A DNA stretch of 64,000 nucleotides, from the NCBI GenBank assembly GCA_024663395.1, contig JANFAH010000007.1, forward strand, positions 868,001 through 932,000. The letters run 5' to 3'. The notes below the pieces were generated by a model. The model was not told the origin of the DNA, did not search any database, and saw only the letters and a program-made list of their open reading frames with translations. Position 1 is the stretch's first letter. Every line of letters begins with the position of its first letter. Made by a program: the position numbers and the translations under genes. Shown one piece after another: positions 34,078 to 44,286 of this stretch. This DNA comes from Pisolithus tinctorius (Eukaryota > Basidiomycota > Agaricomycetes > Boletales > Pisolithaceae).

Positions 34078-35550
34078 CCAGGGACAAGTGGTAACCCAAA
34101 TATTCCACAGAGTCCAAGTGGAATTTGCACTTCTCTGGTTTGGCATACAGGCCATGCAACCGGAGCTGGTGAAGGACCTCCCAGACATGCTGCTTGTGTG
34201 ATGATTCATCTCTGGAGTAGATTAAGATGTTGTTGAGGTAGACAACGACACAGACATCTAGCATATCTGCAAAGATTGAATTGGCAAACTGCTGGAAGGT
34301 GGCCAGGGCATTGGTAAGACCAAAAGGCATCACCAACCACTTGTAAGACCCATAGTGCATTCTAAAGGCTGTTTTCCACTCATTGCTGGGTGCAATCTGG
34401 ATGAGGTAGTATGTGTGCCTTAAGTCGATCTTAGTGTAGATTTTGGTGTGACTAGGCAAGTCTAGTAGGTCAGATATTAGTGGTAAAGGATACCAGTCTT
34501 TCTTGGTGAGCTTGTTAAGGCCCCAGAAGTCAACACATAGCTGGAGTGAACTGTCCTTCTTCTTTATGAAGAGGACTGGTGCAGCATAGGGGGAAGAAGT
34601 GGGCCAGATGAAACTGGTGGTCAGGTTTTTGTTGATGAAGGCCTGGAGAGCTTGCAGCTTGACCAGGGATAGTGAGTAGATGGTTCCTATGGGTGGTGTA
34701 GTACCCTCTTCCAATTTGATCTTAAGGTCATACTCCCAGTGTGGGGGGAGAGTAGAAGCCTTGGCTTTGCTAAAGATGTCAGCAAAGTCATGGTAGTCCT
34801 TTGGTACACTGGCCAGGTCTGGTGGAGGGCTGGTAGAGGTAGACCAGGCCAGGGCCAGGTCCAGTGGGCATAGATGAAGTTGGAATTGGGTAGATCCCTC
34901 TAGCTTGCAAGCATGTACATATGCAGCTGCATTGATCAGGGTGATAGGGGGAGCTTTCAGGGGGGTGTGAACTGGTGAGTTGACAGACAGTACAGATGGT
35001 GCAGGGGCAGGGTTGGGTTGGTCAGGCAGACTGGGTTTGGGAAGACTGGTTAAGACCAGTGTGGCAGGGGGTGTCGATGGGGTTGGCATTCCTCCTGTAG
35101 ATGTCCAGAAAGTTAGACTGCTCAATACCCAATCAATCAACAGATTGTAGCAGGTGAGCCAGTCATGTCCAAGGACTATCTTACATTCAGAATCCAATGG
35201 GGCTAGAAACAGGGTTACTGGGGTGACATTGCCAGTTGCAAATTGAACTGAAAGATCTACTGCTTGAGTGATGATGAAACTTGATGACCCATCAAAGAGC
35301 CAGAGTTGGATAGGGGACATGGGATAAGGGGCAAAAGAGTGTTGATTAACAAAATCTTTATCTATGAAGCTATGTGTGGAACTGGAGTCCACTAGAGTAT
35401 GAAACTGGGGCAAACTGTGACTGACAATGGAAACATGGGGAGTTAATGAATTTGGATTGGAAAGAGCAGACGTGTTGAGATGAGCCTCCATGAGTGCACA
35501 GCCAGAGTCAACACAGCTCTCAGTCTGTGCAGAGTCCTGAGAGCTGCTAC

Positions 35551-35560
35551 CTATTTTTTT
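35551..35560 (-). promoter_or_regulatory. Putative -1 ribosomal frameshift site, element D
   Basis: The gag frame ends GCA AAA AAA TAG; the same heptamer and stop as in element B, with pol in the -1 frame beyond it. Preserved despite heavy mutation around it. Confidence 0.65.
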
Positions 35561-36933
35561 GCCTTGGGGGCAGAGCCTGAGGTTGAGGCTGGTGCTGCCT
35601 CAGAGGTGGCCACAGCATGAGCTTTGGCTTTGCCAGCTTTCTTGGGACACTTATCTGTGAAATGTCCAGTGCCCCCACAGAACATGCAGAGGTTGTTACC
35701 TCTATGGTGTTTGCACTCCTCTGGTGTCAACTTGCCATCCTTACCTAACTTGCTCAAGTCCAGCTTGGGTGTGTTAGAGCCAGTCTGACTGGTTGAGGTG
35801 GGTTTGGACTGAGTTTGGCTACCAGAGTTGCTACTTCTGGAGTTATGGCCAGTCTTAGATTTCTCTTGACTGGGCTTAGGCTGGTTATTGTGACCAGGGT
35901 TGGGAGATGACTTGCTACCAGAGGATGACCCCTGGTGCTTACTGGACTGCTGAATCTCCTCTTTGTGCTCCCAGTAATGTGCATCAATCTCCTGAGCTAG
36001 GTGGCAAAGCTTGTGAAGGGTTCTTGGCTTGCCAACCTGGCAGACCTCATCTTTGATATGGTCAGGGAGACCAGTGTAGAAGAAGTGGCACAGAGTGCCA
36101 TCACTGTATCCCCAGACTTGTGAGGCAAGCCAGTTGAATTTGACCATGTACTTGTTGACCTGGTGATTATCTTTCATTTGGAGGTGGTCCAGCTGGCTTT
36201 CAGTGTCAGCCACCAGGTCATGAGGCCCAAAAGTGGTTTGAAGTTCTATGATGAACTCCTTCCAAGAGTCCATCCAATAGGGCTGGTCCTCCAGGTCTTC
36301 AGTCCCAAGTAAGTCCAGTTTGAACCACTTGAGAGCCATCCCTTTCAGGAATGACTGCACAAAAGTGACCTTGGCTTGATCACTTCAAAAGGCCTGGGGC
36401 TGGTCCCAGAAGTTAATTTTGCACTGGATAAGAAATGCACACAGCTTCTTTGGGTCTGTCCCATTGAAGGTGTCTGGTTCACACAACTTGGTTCTGGAGG
36501 ATGACTCAGAGCCAGTGCAAGCATTACGTGTGAGAAGCTCAATGGCTTTGGCAAGATTATCAAGCATGGTTACACCAGGCTCAACATCATCCTCCAGGAG
36601 GGGTTCTTCATCATCATTGTCCAGTTCATCTCCCAGCCCATCATTGCCAGGACCATCATCACCAGGGTCATTACCCCTGGGATTGAGGTCATCTGGTTTG
36701 TCTGGGTCCAGTTCATCATCCAGATCATTAGTGGGTGCAGGAGGTTGATTAGGAATGGGAGTAGTGGATTTACAGGCTGAGAAGCCCCTGAAGTTGTTGA
36801 CTTCACTGGGTGACCTTCTGGCTGTCCCTAAGGACACCAGGGCAGTGGCATGGTGCAAGTTGACTGCTGAGGCAGAATCTGGGTTGGTGGTAGCACATGC
36901 CCATGCTGCTTGGGTTCTGGTTTGGGTAGGCAT
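35551..36933 (-). pseudogene. Element D gag
   Basis: ATG at 36933 (MPTQTRTQAAW). Acidic Asp/Pro/Asn linker, gag core (DTFNGTDPKKLCAF), Lys/Ser/Gln-rich segment and knuckle CMFCGGTGHFTDKC near 35680. A TGA interrupts it at about 36385, within the PQAF-S motif. Homologous to B gag throughout. Confidence 0.82.
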
Positions 36934-36984
36934 GCCGAGGGCATGATACCGAGGTTTGAACAGAAGGGTGTGAGTCTGAAATAC

Positions 36985-38148
36985 TGTTAAGTCTGGGTCT
37001 TCACTGGTCCAAGGCCGGTCCGGAGTCTGGTTGGGGATCAGAAGGTAATACAAGATACTAGAGAGTTTGGACTGTTGGACTTAGTGACTGAAGGTGCAGT
37101 GCTATTCCCTTGCAAGGGCTGTAGTCTGGTTGAGAGACAGAAGACAGGGATCGGGGGAGACTGGGTTAAGACATGACTAAGTTGATTTCAGACTGAGGCT
37201 AAACAGAATATCCTATGGCTTAAATACTAGAAGTAACCTAAGTGTAACATAGCACTGGAGACCAGTCTGTGCCAGTACAGCAATGATTGGTAAACTGATT
37301 GGTAAGTAATGTTACAAAGAATATTATCAAGCAAATGTATGAACAAAGGAATTACCAGGAACTGGGGCAGGACATGTGGCTGGGCCAGGTGTTACACTGG
37401 CCTGGTACTAACCAAGGGGACAACTCAACTGGGCACTGCCTTGCAGTGCCTCACGAGCTAACATGTTTCTGGGTCGAAGGGTTAAGGCTGGGACTGGGGC
37501 AAGGGTTAGATGAGACTGGTCGAGACTGGGGTAGAGCCAGTCTGGGTGTCATGACCGTGCCCAGACCACCCCAGACCGGCTCTATCCCGGTCTCAACTGG
37601 TCCTGTCCAACCCTTGCCCCAGTCCCGGCCTTGACCCTTCGACCCAGAAACGTGTTAGCTCACGAGGCACTGCAAGGCAGTGTCCAGTCGAGTTGTCCCC
37701 TCAGTTGGTACCGGGCCGGTGTAACACCCAGCCCAGCCACATGTCCTGCCCCAGTTCCCAGTAATCCCTTGTTCATAGTCCTTGCTTGATAAGATTCTTT
37801 GTAACACTACTTACCAATCATCGCTGTACTGGCGCAGACTGGTCTCCAGTGCTACATTACACTTAGGTTACTTCTAGTATTTAAGCTGTAGGATATTCTG
37901 TTTAGCCTCAGTCTGAAATCAAACTAGTTCTTGTCTTAACCTGGTCTCTCTCGTCCTCTGTCTTCTGTCTCTCGACCGGACTATGGCCCATGCAAGGGAA
38001 TAGCGCTGCGCCCTCAGTCGCTAAGTCCAATAGTCCAAACCCCTTGATATCTCGTATTACCCTCTAACCCCCAACCAGACTCCGGACTGGCCTTGGACCG
38101 GTGAAGACCCGGACTTAACACTGGGGTGGTCTGGGCATGGTCATGACA
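36985..38148 (-). repeat. Element D 5' LTR, interrupted by inverted solo LTR D2
   Basis: LTR pieces 36985-37546 and 38126-38148, TGTTAAG...TCATGACA. The self-priming pair is AGTCTGAAAT at 36973-36982 and ATTTCAGACT at 37185-37194, identical to element B. The right flank is element X2. Confidence 0.8.
37547..38120 (+). mobile_element. Solo LTR D2 (574 bp) inserted head-on into the D LTR
   Basis: It is the reverse complement of the D LTR (TGTCATGACC...GACTTAACA) and is flanked by CTGGG (37542-37546 and 38121-38125). Host and insert are the same family in opposite orientation, creating a long inverted repeat. D2 keeps CpG; D1 does not. Confidence 0.82.
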
Positions 38149-39574
38149 CCATCCATCAGACACTCATTTTGCTAAGTCCATCAATAATGGCCACCTCTTT
38201 GTCAATCATCTCGCTTGTCTCATTTGCCAGAGACAGTGGCTACATATATCTACCAGGTGTTCCCACCAGCTTCCATCCTGAAGCCCCCTGGTTCATCCCA
38301 TCATTGTCAGCCCCATCTTGTCCCATGCAGCTTGGTCAGCATGTTCTCCTTGTCAGTATGACTTCCAGAAGGACATTCTTTGGTTGCCTCAGGTCTGTCA
38401 CTCAGTTAGAAAGGTCTTATGTGGTTGTTTTGGTCTCCCCAGTTGGTGAAGCATATGGATCATTCCTCCCTGCTCCCTGCACCATCTTTATTCCAATCTT
38501 GTTCATCATTCTTCCTGCATTGTGACAGCTGCAGCATAATCTACTGTTCTCCAGCCTCCCTGATTGCATTCATGACAAGTATGACATGCATCTTGCCTTC
38601 TTACTGCAAGATCCAGCAGAAGACATCCCCCCTTCTCCTCCTCCACCATCAGAGCCCCATTCATGAGGCTTTTGTTAACTTTGCTGAGAGGATGAAAGGG
38701 TGGGAGATGTGATCACTTATGCTCCCATTGCCCCACAGACCCCCAACACCCTAGCCTCTTTGATGCCTGACTCATGCCCTTCAATTCTGGAATTAATACT
38801 TCCCTATCTGGAAACACTGCTCATCTGTCATGCCATCTTTGGATCTAGAGATGTCTCCACTGAGATCTGACTTGCATCACCACCCCCTAATGTGATATCA
38901 GTGTGCTTACTCAGTTTCTGACTTTATTTGACTCATTTTGTGATATTTTGACTATCCTTGACTCACTCATTGCCAATACTTACCAATCTTCTTTGCTTGC
39001 TTACTTTTCATTTCTCACTTACTCATCATGATTACTCAGTCCTTACTCATTACTTACCAAGTGTTTGTGCCTTGTTTGTCACAAGCTGTGCTCCCCCCAC
39101 AGTATATAAACCCCCATGTACTTAGCTACACCCCAAGCAATCCACAAGCAATCAAGAAGCAGTCCAGAAGTCAGTTCAGTTCAGCTCAGCATAACTCATT
39201 GTTGACAGTTGAGGCTCATTCAGAAGAGTCTATCTGCCATCCTTCATCATCTGCAGTCCACCCCATGCTTAGTCAACAGTCTTTGCTTAGTCATCCCACT
39301 ACTCCTGCATAACTCAACATCAACTTGCACTAGGAGTCCTTTTGGCTGAACACCCTTGCTTTGTTCAGCATCCCCTTCTCAATCAGCATTCATTCATCTT
39401 CTCCTGCATAACTCATCAATGACTTGTGCCAGGAGCACCTCTACTTGAAGTCCCCCCCCACATCAGGTTTTTCTGCCCTCCAGGTTCCATGGAGGTAAAC
39501 CACCACTTGCACATTATTTGTCTTTGGTGTTGGTTTTGGTTGGTTTATACCACCTTTCCACACTTTGACTCACA
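38149..39574 (+). mobile_element. Element X2: left-truncated, decayed copy of X1
   Basis: Aligns with X1 from 25743 to its end GACTCACA, including the TATATAAA box (about 39103) and the repeated TCCTGCATAACTC blocks. The right flank CCAG (39575-39578) corresponds to CCGG at X1. The left part was cut off by element D. It sits in the accessory gene of element E. Confidence 0.65.
38187..38525 (+). pseudogene. Decayed copy of the X1 open reading frame
   Basis: Same ATG (MATSLSIISLVSF) and about 112 codons collinear with 25780 onward, then a TGA where X1 has CGA. Most differences are C-to-T or G-to-A at former CpG sites. Confidence 0.6.
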
Positions 39575-40069
39575 CCAGCTGTCAACAAGGGTAAGAGGAA
39601 AGCTGACATGACATCCCCTTGTGCCAGTGAAAAGAAGAAGAGGTCACTGCACCCATCTGCCAAGGTACTCAAGGGTGCCAGTGATGAGGACAATGTGGGG
39701 GAGGGACCCTCAATGAAGAAGACTGGTGCTGAGGTCAAGGCTGGTCCAGTGACCAGTTCTCAAATGGAGTGCCTGATCAAGGCAGTGGAGCACATTGCTG
39801 ACAATGTGGCTGGCCTAGCCATGGCCCAAAAAGAAGCTTTGAGGAATTTCTACCAGTTTGCCTGCTCCTACAAAACTTATGTTGAAGAACACTTTGAGTT
39901 GTTGGCACCAGATGTGCCTTCAGACTGGGACACCACTGATGAAGAGGACAGGGACATCAAGAGGCTCAATGAAGAGCTGGAGGGGCTGAGGGAGGAGGAA
40001 GAGGAAAGCCAGTCCCAGTCTGAGTCAGGTGGCCAGACTGGTCCTGGTTCTGCTGGGTCCCAGGCCTGA
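39575..40069 (+). pseudogene. Antisense accessory gene of element E (exon 2, 5'-truncated by X2)
   Basis: Open to TGA at 40067-40069. Basic segment (NKGKRKADMTSP), KKTGAEVKAGPVTS, helical region MECLIKAVEHIADNVAGLAM, then a conserved VEEHFELLAPDVPSDWDTTDEED stretch and a Glu/Ser-rich acidic tail. It is the best preserved C-terminal half of the D/E version. The stop lies about 190 bp from the pol end, as in the other elements. The N-terminus and cysteine cluster were removed by X2. Confidence 0.65.
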
Positions 40070-40256
40070 AGTCATGTGTGTGTGTAGTGTACTGTTTCTT
40101 CTTGTATGTGTATGGTTGCAAATGTCAACACCTGGTTCCAGTTCTAAGGTGTGAAGGAAAAAAAGAAACAAATAAAGGAAAAGTAAGGGAGACAAGACAT
40201 AGTAACTATGAGATAGGTGAAACAGATAAAGAGAAAAGAACTTGAGACTGGTTCAT

Positions 40257-43200
40257 GGTTATTTCTTGAAAGGACTGGGTTTGTCTGGGTACTGGTCATG
40301 ATACTCTTGAACTAATTCTGAGGCATTGTCTAATTCTGTTGCTAGTACCCAGGTGGTTTCTTCATCAGTTCCCTCATAACTGGTCCACCAGACCAGGTAC
40401 TACAACCAACACTTTCTGTGCTGGTCGACCTTCAAATCAAGTATCTCTGCTACTTTAAATTCTAAGTCACTGTCAACATCTACTGGTGGGGGTGGGGGTG
40501 GAGGTTGAGTCCAGTTGGGTATGGAATTTGGGATGGCTGGTTTGAGTTGGGACATGTGGAAGACTGGGTGTACAGTGCACATGGAGTCTGGTAAACACAG
40601 AGTGAATGAGTGAGAGCCAGCCTGGGCTATTATGGGATAGGGCCCAAGGTTCTTCTCACTCAGCTTCTTGGAGGGCCAGGTTGACCAGAAATACTTGGCT
40701 TTTACATAGACATTGTCACCCACTTTGAAGTCTGGGGCTGGCATGTGCTTAGCATCTGCCAGTCCTTGGTAGCATTGCTGGGTGAGAGCCATTTCCTCAT
40801 GTAGGTACTGGTGCAGTGAATCAAAGTCAACTGTGTAATCACAAGCCCAATTGGATGTGAGATCATGCTCAGGGAAGACCAAGATATTAGGGTGGTAACC
40901 CTTATTGGCAAAGAAGGGTGATACTCCAGTCATAGCACTAGGTGTGTTGTTGTAAGCAAATTCAGCTAGTGGTAGTAACTTGGCCCAGTGATCCTGTTGG
41001 TAGTTACAGTAGACCTGGAGGTATTGTTTGAGGGTCTGGTTGGTGCACTCTGTCTGACCATCCCCCTCTGGGTGATACCCAGAGGTGAAATGTAGATGCA
41101 TGTCTAGAGCCTTACCAAGAGACCAGAAGAAGTGGGATATGAACTCTGATCCCCAGTCTGAGGTTACATGGGCCAGTACACTGTGCTTGGAGAATACATG
41201 CATCAAGAAGAGCTTGGTGAGCTCAGGGGCTGTGATGGTGTTATGAATAGGTATGAAGATGGCTTGCTTTGAAAGCCAGTCAACCATGACAAGAATGGTG
41301 GTAAAGCCAGTTGAGGCTGGGAGTTGCTCTATGAAATCCATTGAGATGGAATTCCATGGCTTCTCTGGCACAGGGAGCTGCTTGAGCAGGCTGTAAGGCC
41401 AGTGGCAGGGTACCTTGGCCTGGGCACAGGTCATACAGGACCAGACATAGTCTTTGACAAATGTCCTTAGGCCAGGCCAGGTGTACTCATGCCAGATGAG
41501 TTCTAAGGTTCTATTTTGGCCAAAGTGGCCAGAGAAGGGATGGTCATGTTTGAACCTCAAGACATGAAGATGAAGGTCATTAGAGTCTGGTACATAGATT
41601 CTTCCATCTAGGCAGAGGAAGCTGGTGTCATCAACTGACCACCAGGAATCTGATGTATCTGAGAACCAGACTTGGGCAACTGGGTCTGAGGGTAGGGCTG
41701 AGAGGATATCACCATGAAGTTTCTCCATGTCCATCAGTGCAACAGCACATAGGACCAGGTACTCAAGGTAGGTGATGTGCAGGGAGGTTGCTAGCTGTTC
41801 CTGCATGAAGACTGGTCTGAGATTCTGTGGGTTGACCTGGGTGTAGTTGCTATCCCCCTCTTTGGGGTAGATGTCCCATTGTCTAGTTAGGGCATCAGAC
41901 TTAGCACTGAGTTTACTGGGTCTGAACTGGATAACCATATTGAACTGTGACAAAAACTCAGACCAGCACACTTGGCACTGGGTCAGTACCTTTGAGGTGG
42001 AGAAATACTCCAGGTTCTTATGATCAGTGACAACATCAACCAGTACTGCAGAGCCTTCCAAGTAATGCTGCCATGTCTGAAATGCCTTGAAGATCATGAG
42101 TACTTCCTTGTCATGATTGTCATAATTTAACTCCAGGGCTGTTAAGGTGTGAGAATAGAATGTGACCAGCTGGATTTGACCATCACCACCAGTGATGGAC
42201 AAAACACCAGCTATGGCATAGTCAGATGCATCAGTCTTGACAGTAATAGGAGCATCCAGGGAAAAATGAGTTAGGACTGGGGCAGTGGTGAAGGCCTGCT
42301 TGAGTGTGTTGAAAGACCAGTGGCACTCCTCAGAGAAGTTCCAGGGAGCACCTTTGCATGTCAACCAGGTTAAAGGTACCACTATGTCTGAGTAGTTAAA
42401 AATGAACTGGTGATAGAAATTGGCAAAGCCCAGGAAGGACTGAATGTCCTTTACCTTCTGAGGCTCAGGCCAGTTGCAGATAGCTTTGACTTTCTCTGAA
42501 GACATGGTAAGGCTGGTTGGGGACAAGTGGTAACCCAGATATTCCACAGAGTCTGAGTGGAACTTGCACTTCTCTGGTTTAGCATATAGGCCATACAACT
42601 GGAGCTGGTGAAGCACCTCCCAGACATGCTGCTTGTATGAAGACTCATCTCTGGAGTAGATCAGGATGTCATCAAGGTAGACAACAATGCAGACATCTAG
42701 CATATCTGCAAAGATTGTATTGATGAACCATTGGAAGGTGGCCAGGGCATTGGTAAGACCAAAAGGCATCACCAACCACTCATAAGACCCATAGCATGTT
42801 CTAAAGGCTGTTTTCCACTCATCACCAGGTGCAATCTGGACAAGGTGGTATGAGTGCCTCAAGTTGATTTTAGTGTAGATTTTGGTGTGACTAGGGGAGT
42901 CTAGTAGGTCAGATATTAGTGGTAGGGGGTACCATCCTTCTTTTTTATGAAGAGGACCAGTGCAGCATAGGGGGAAGAAGTGGGCCAGATGAAACTGGTG
43001 GTCAGGTTTTCATCAATGAACATGTGGAGAGCTTGCAGCTTGACCAGGGATAGTGAGTAGATGGTTCCAACAAGTGGTGTAGTACCTTCTTCCAGTTCAA
43101 TCTTAAGGTCATACTCCTGGTGTGGGGGGAGAGTAGAAGCCTTGGCTTTGCTAAAGATGTCAGCAAAGTCATGGTAGTCCTTTGGTACACCAGCCAAGTC

Positions 43201-43309
43201 CAGTGGAGGGCTGGTAGAGGCAGACTGGGCCAGGACCAGGTCCAGTGGGCATAGATGAAGGTGGAATTGGTGGATCCCTCTAGCTTGCAAGTGCATACAT
43301 ATGCAGCTA
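40257..43309 (-). pseudogene. Element E pol (RT, RNase H, integrase, chromodomain)
   Basis: An 820-codon open stretch (40400-42862) holds RT (YLDDILIY near 42670), RNase H (KTDASDYAIAG), integrase (HDHPFSGHFGQNRT, SMDFIEQLP, EGDGQTE) and the start of the chromodomain; a TAG near 40400 precedes its end. 42916-43309 holds the linker and RT start. About 60 nt between the KKKD and TKKDW motifs is deleted near 42943. The catalytic YLDD is retained. Confidence 0.82.
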
Positions 43310-43340
43310 ATATACATCTAGATTTTCAACTCAATCCTGC

Positions 43341-43463
43341 AGATTTATGGATGCATATCACAAGGGGTTGAATGGAGAGCAGGCTGCATGGGCTGCAAAG
43401 AGATATCATGGACATCAGGTTTTGCCATCAACAATCTTAGAGGAGTTTGATAATGAAAAGAAG
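43341..43463 (+). pseudogene. Exon-like fragment, probably of a KDZ-type transposase
   Basis: About 40 codons (RFMDAYHKGLNGEQAAWA..., ending EEFDNEKK) are open, start after CCTGCAG and end at AAG-GTAAAC, so they look like an internal exon. I associate this pattern with Kyakuja-Dileera-Zisupton transposases of agaricomycetes, from memory only. No further domains are found around it. Confidence 0.45.
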
Positions 43464-43639
43464 GTAAACTAATTCTAATGCAAGTACCATAGGTTAGATG
43501 AAGTATCATACAACAGTAATGCTATGATCTTCTAGTGGACTACACCAAAAGTCAGAGCCTCAGGTTTCCTATTATGGAAGCAGTGCTCCAGAGCTGCCAC
43601 ACTTTGGACCAGTGCTAACTCTTTGCCAACTCTCTGTCA

Positions 43640-43815
43640 CACTCTGTCACATCACGTGATATGCGTCGAAACTCTCTGAGCCCTACCTTATATGTACGCG
43701 CTTTTTCGCTTATGTAAGCGACACATCTTCGCAACCAAGTCTATAAAACTATCAAGGCAGTTTATACTTCAACAGTTAAGTGTTGAAGAAGGTCAGAGTA
43801 GGCCCAGACTTGACA
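43640..43815 (+). repeat. Fragment of a family-1-like LTR end
   Basis: Ends GGTCAGAGTAGGCCCAGACTTGACA at 43815, matching the end of family-1 LTRs in plus orientation. The left part is too diverged to place its start, and no target duplication is visible. Confidence 0.4.
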
Positions 43816-44286
43816 GGATGAGCAAGTTCTGCCTGCAGCAAAGTGTGCTGAGGCAAGACACATAGCCCACTTCACTTACTCAAACATGGACTACATTCCA
43901 TGTCACACTTCACAACTCAGCTTACATAGAATACTACCAAGTCATGTTGATATCAAGGCAGGAGCAAGAAGAGTCTGAAGAGTACCATTGACACTGGGTA
44001 CTTATCTGCTATGTAAGACTAGCGAGAGACTAAGTATGCAATACAGCCTGATATGAGTACAAAGATAGAAATCCAGGTGTGAAGTGCAGCGCCAAGCAAC
44101 AAGTGTACTGTCCTCTGGAATTACAACGAACGTAGGGAGCAGGTGATATCAAACGGAAGGACCGTGGTGCAGGTAAAATCGTGTATATTTTCTGCACCCT
44201 TGCGTGTATGCCGGTCACTCCGGCTAAGTTCGAAGCAATATTGTCGTAGGCATCCGCTGATTCTCTCATCTCCGCGTCGTCTTTGC
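43816..44286. other. Spacer between the transposon cluster and the WC-1 gene
   Basis: No gene or repeat recognised. CpG frequency rises from about 44080 onward, marking the change to gene-rich DNA. It includes the 3' untranslated region of the WC-1-like gene. Confidence 0.5.

Larger units (their letters stand above)
31160..35560 (-). pseudogene. Element D pol, interrupted by solo LTR S3
   Basis: Protease-RT (34083-35560), then after S3 the end of RT and RNase H (32690-33246), then integrase and chromodomain (31160-32629). The RT motif is YLNN instead of YLDD, so catalysis is lost. A stretch of about 75 codons between RNase H and integrase is deleted near 32690. The integrase HHCC and the chromodomain WTSYEGTDEETTW remain recognisable. 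Confidence 0.82.
30183..38148 (-). mobile_element. Element D: decayed relative of element B
   Basis: From right to left: 5' LTR (36985-38148, with solo LTR D2 inside), gag, frameshift site, pol (with solo LTR S3 inside), antisense accessory gene. No 3' LTR or purine tract is recognisable at the left end (30183-30410), so that end is truncated or rearranged. CpG is strongly depleted; many Arg codons of B are Trp, Gln, Cys or His here. Confidence 0.8.
39575..43309 (-). mobile_element. Element E: truncated relative of elements B and D
   Basis: Contains the accessory gene (plus strand) and pol from the protease-RT linker to the chromodomain (minus strand). Gag, protease and both LTRs are missing; the right end breaks at about 43309. 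CpG is almost absent. E was hit by X2 on its left side. Confidence 0.75.
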
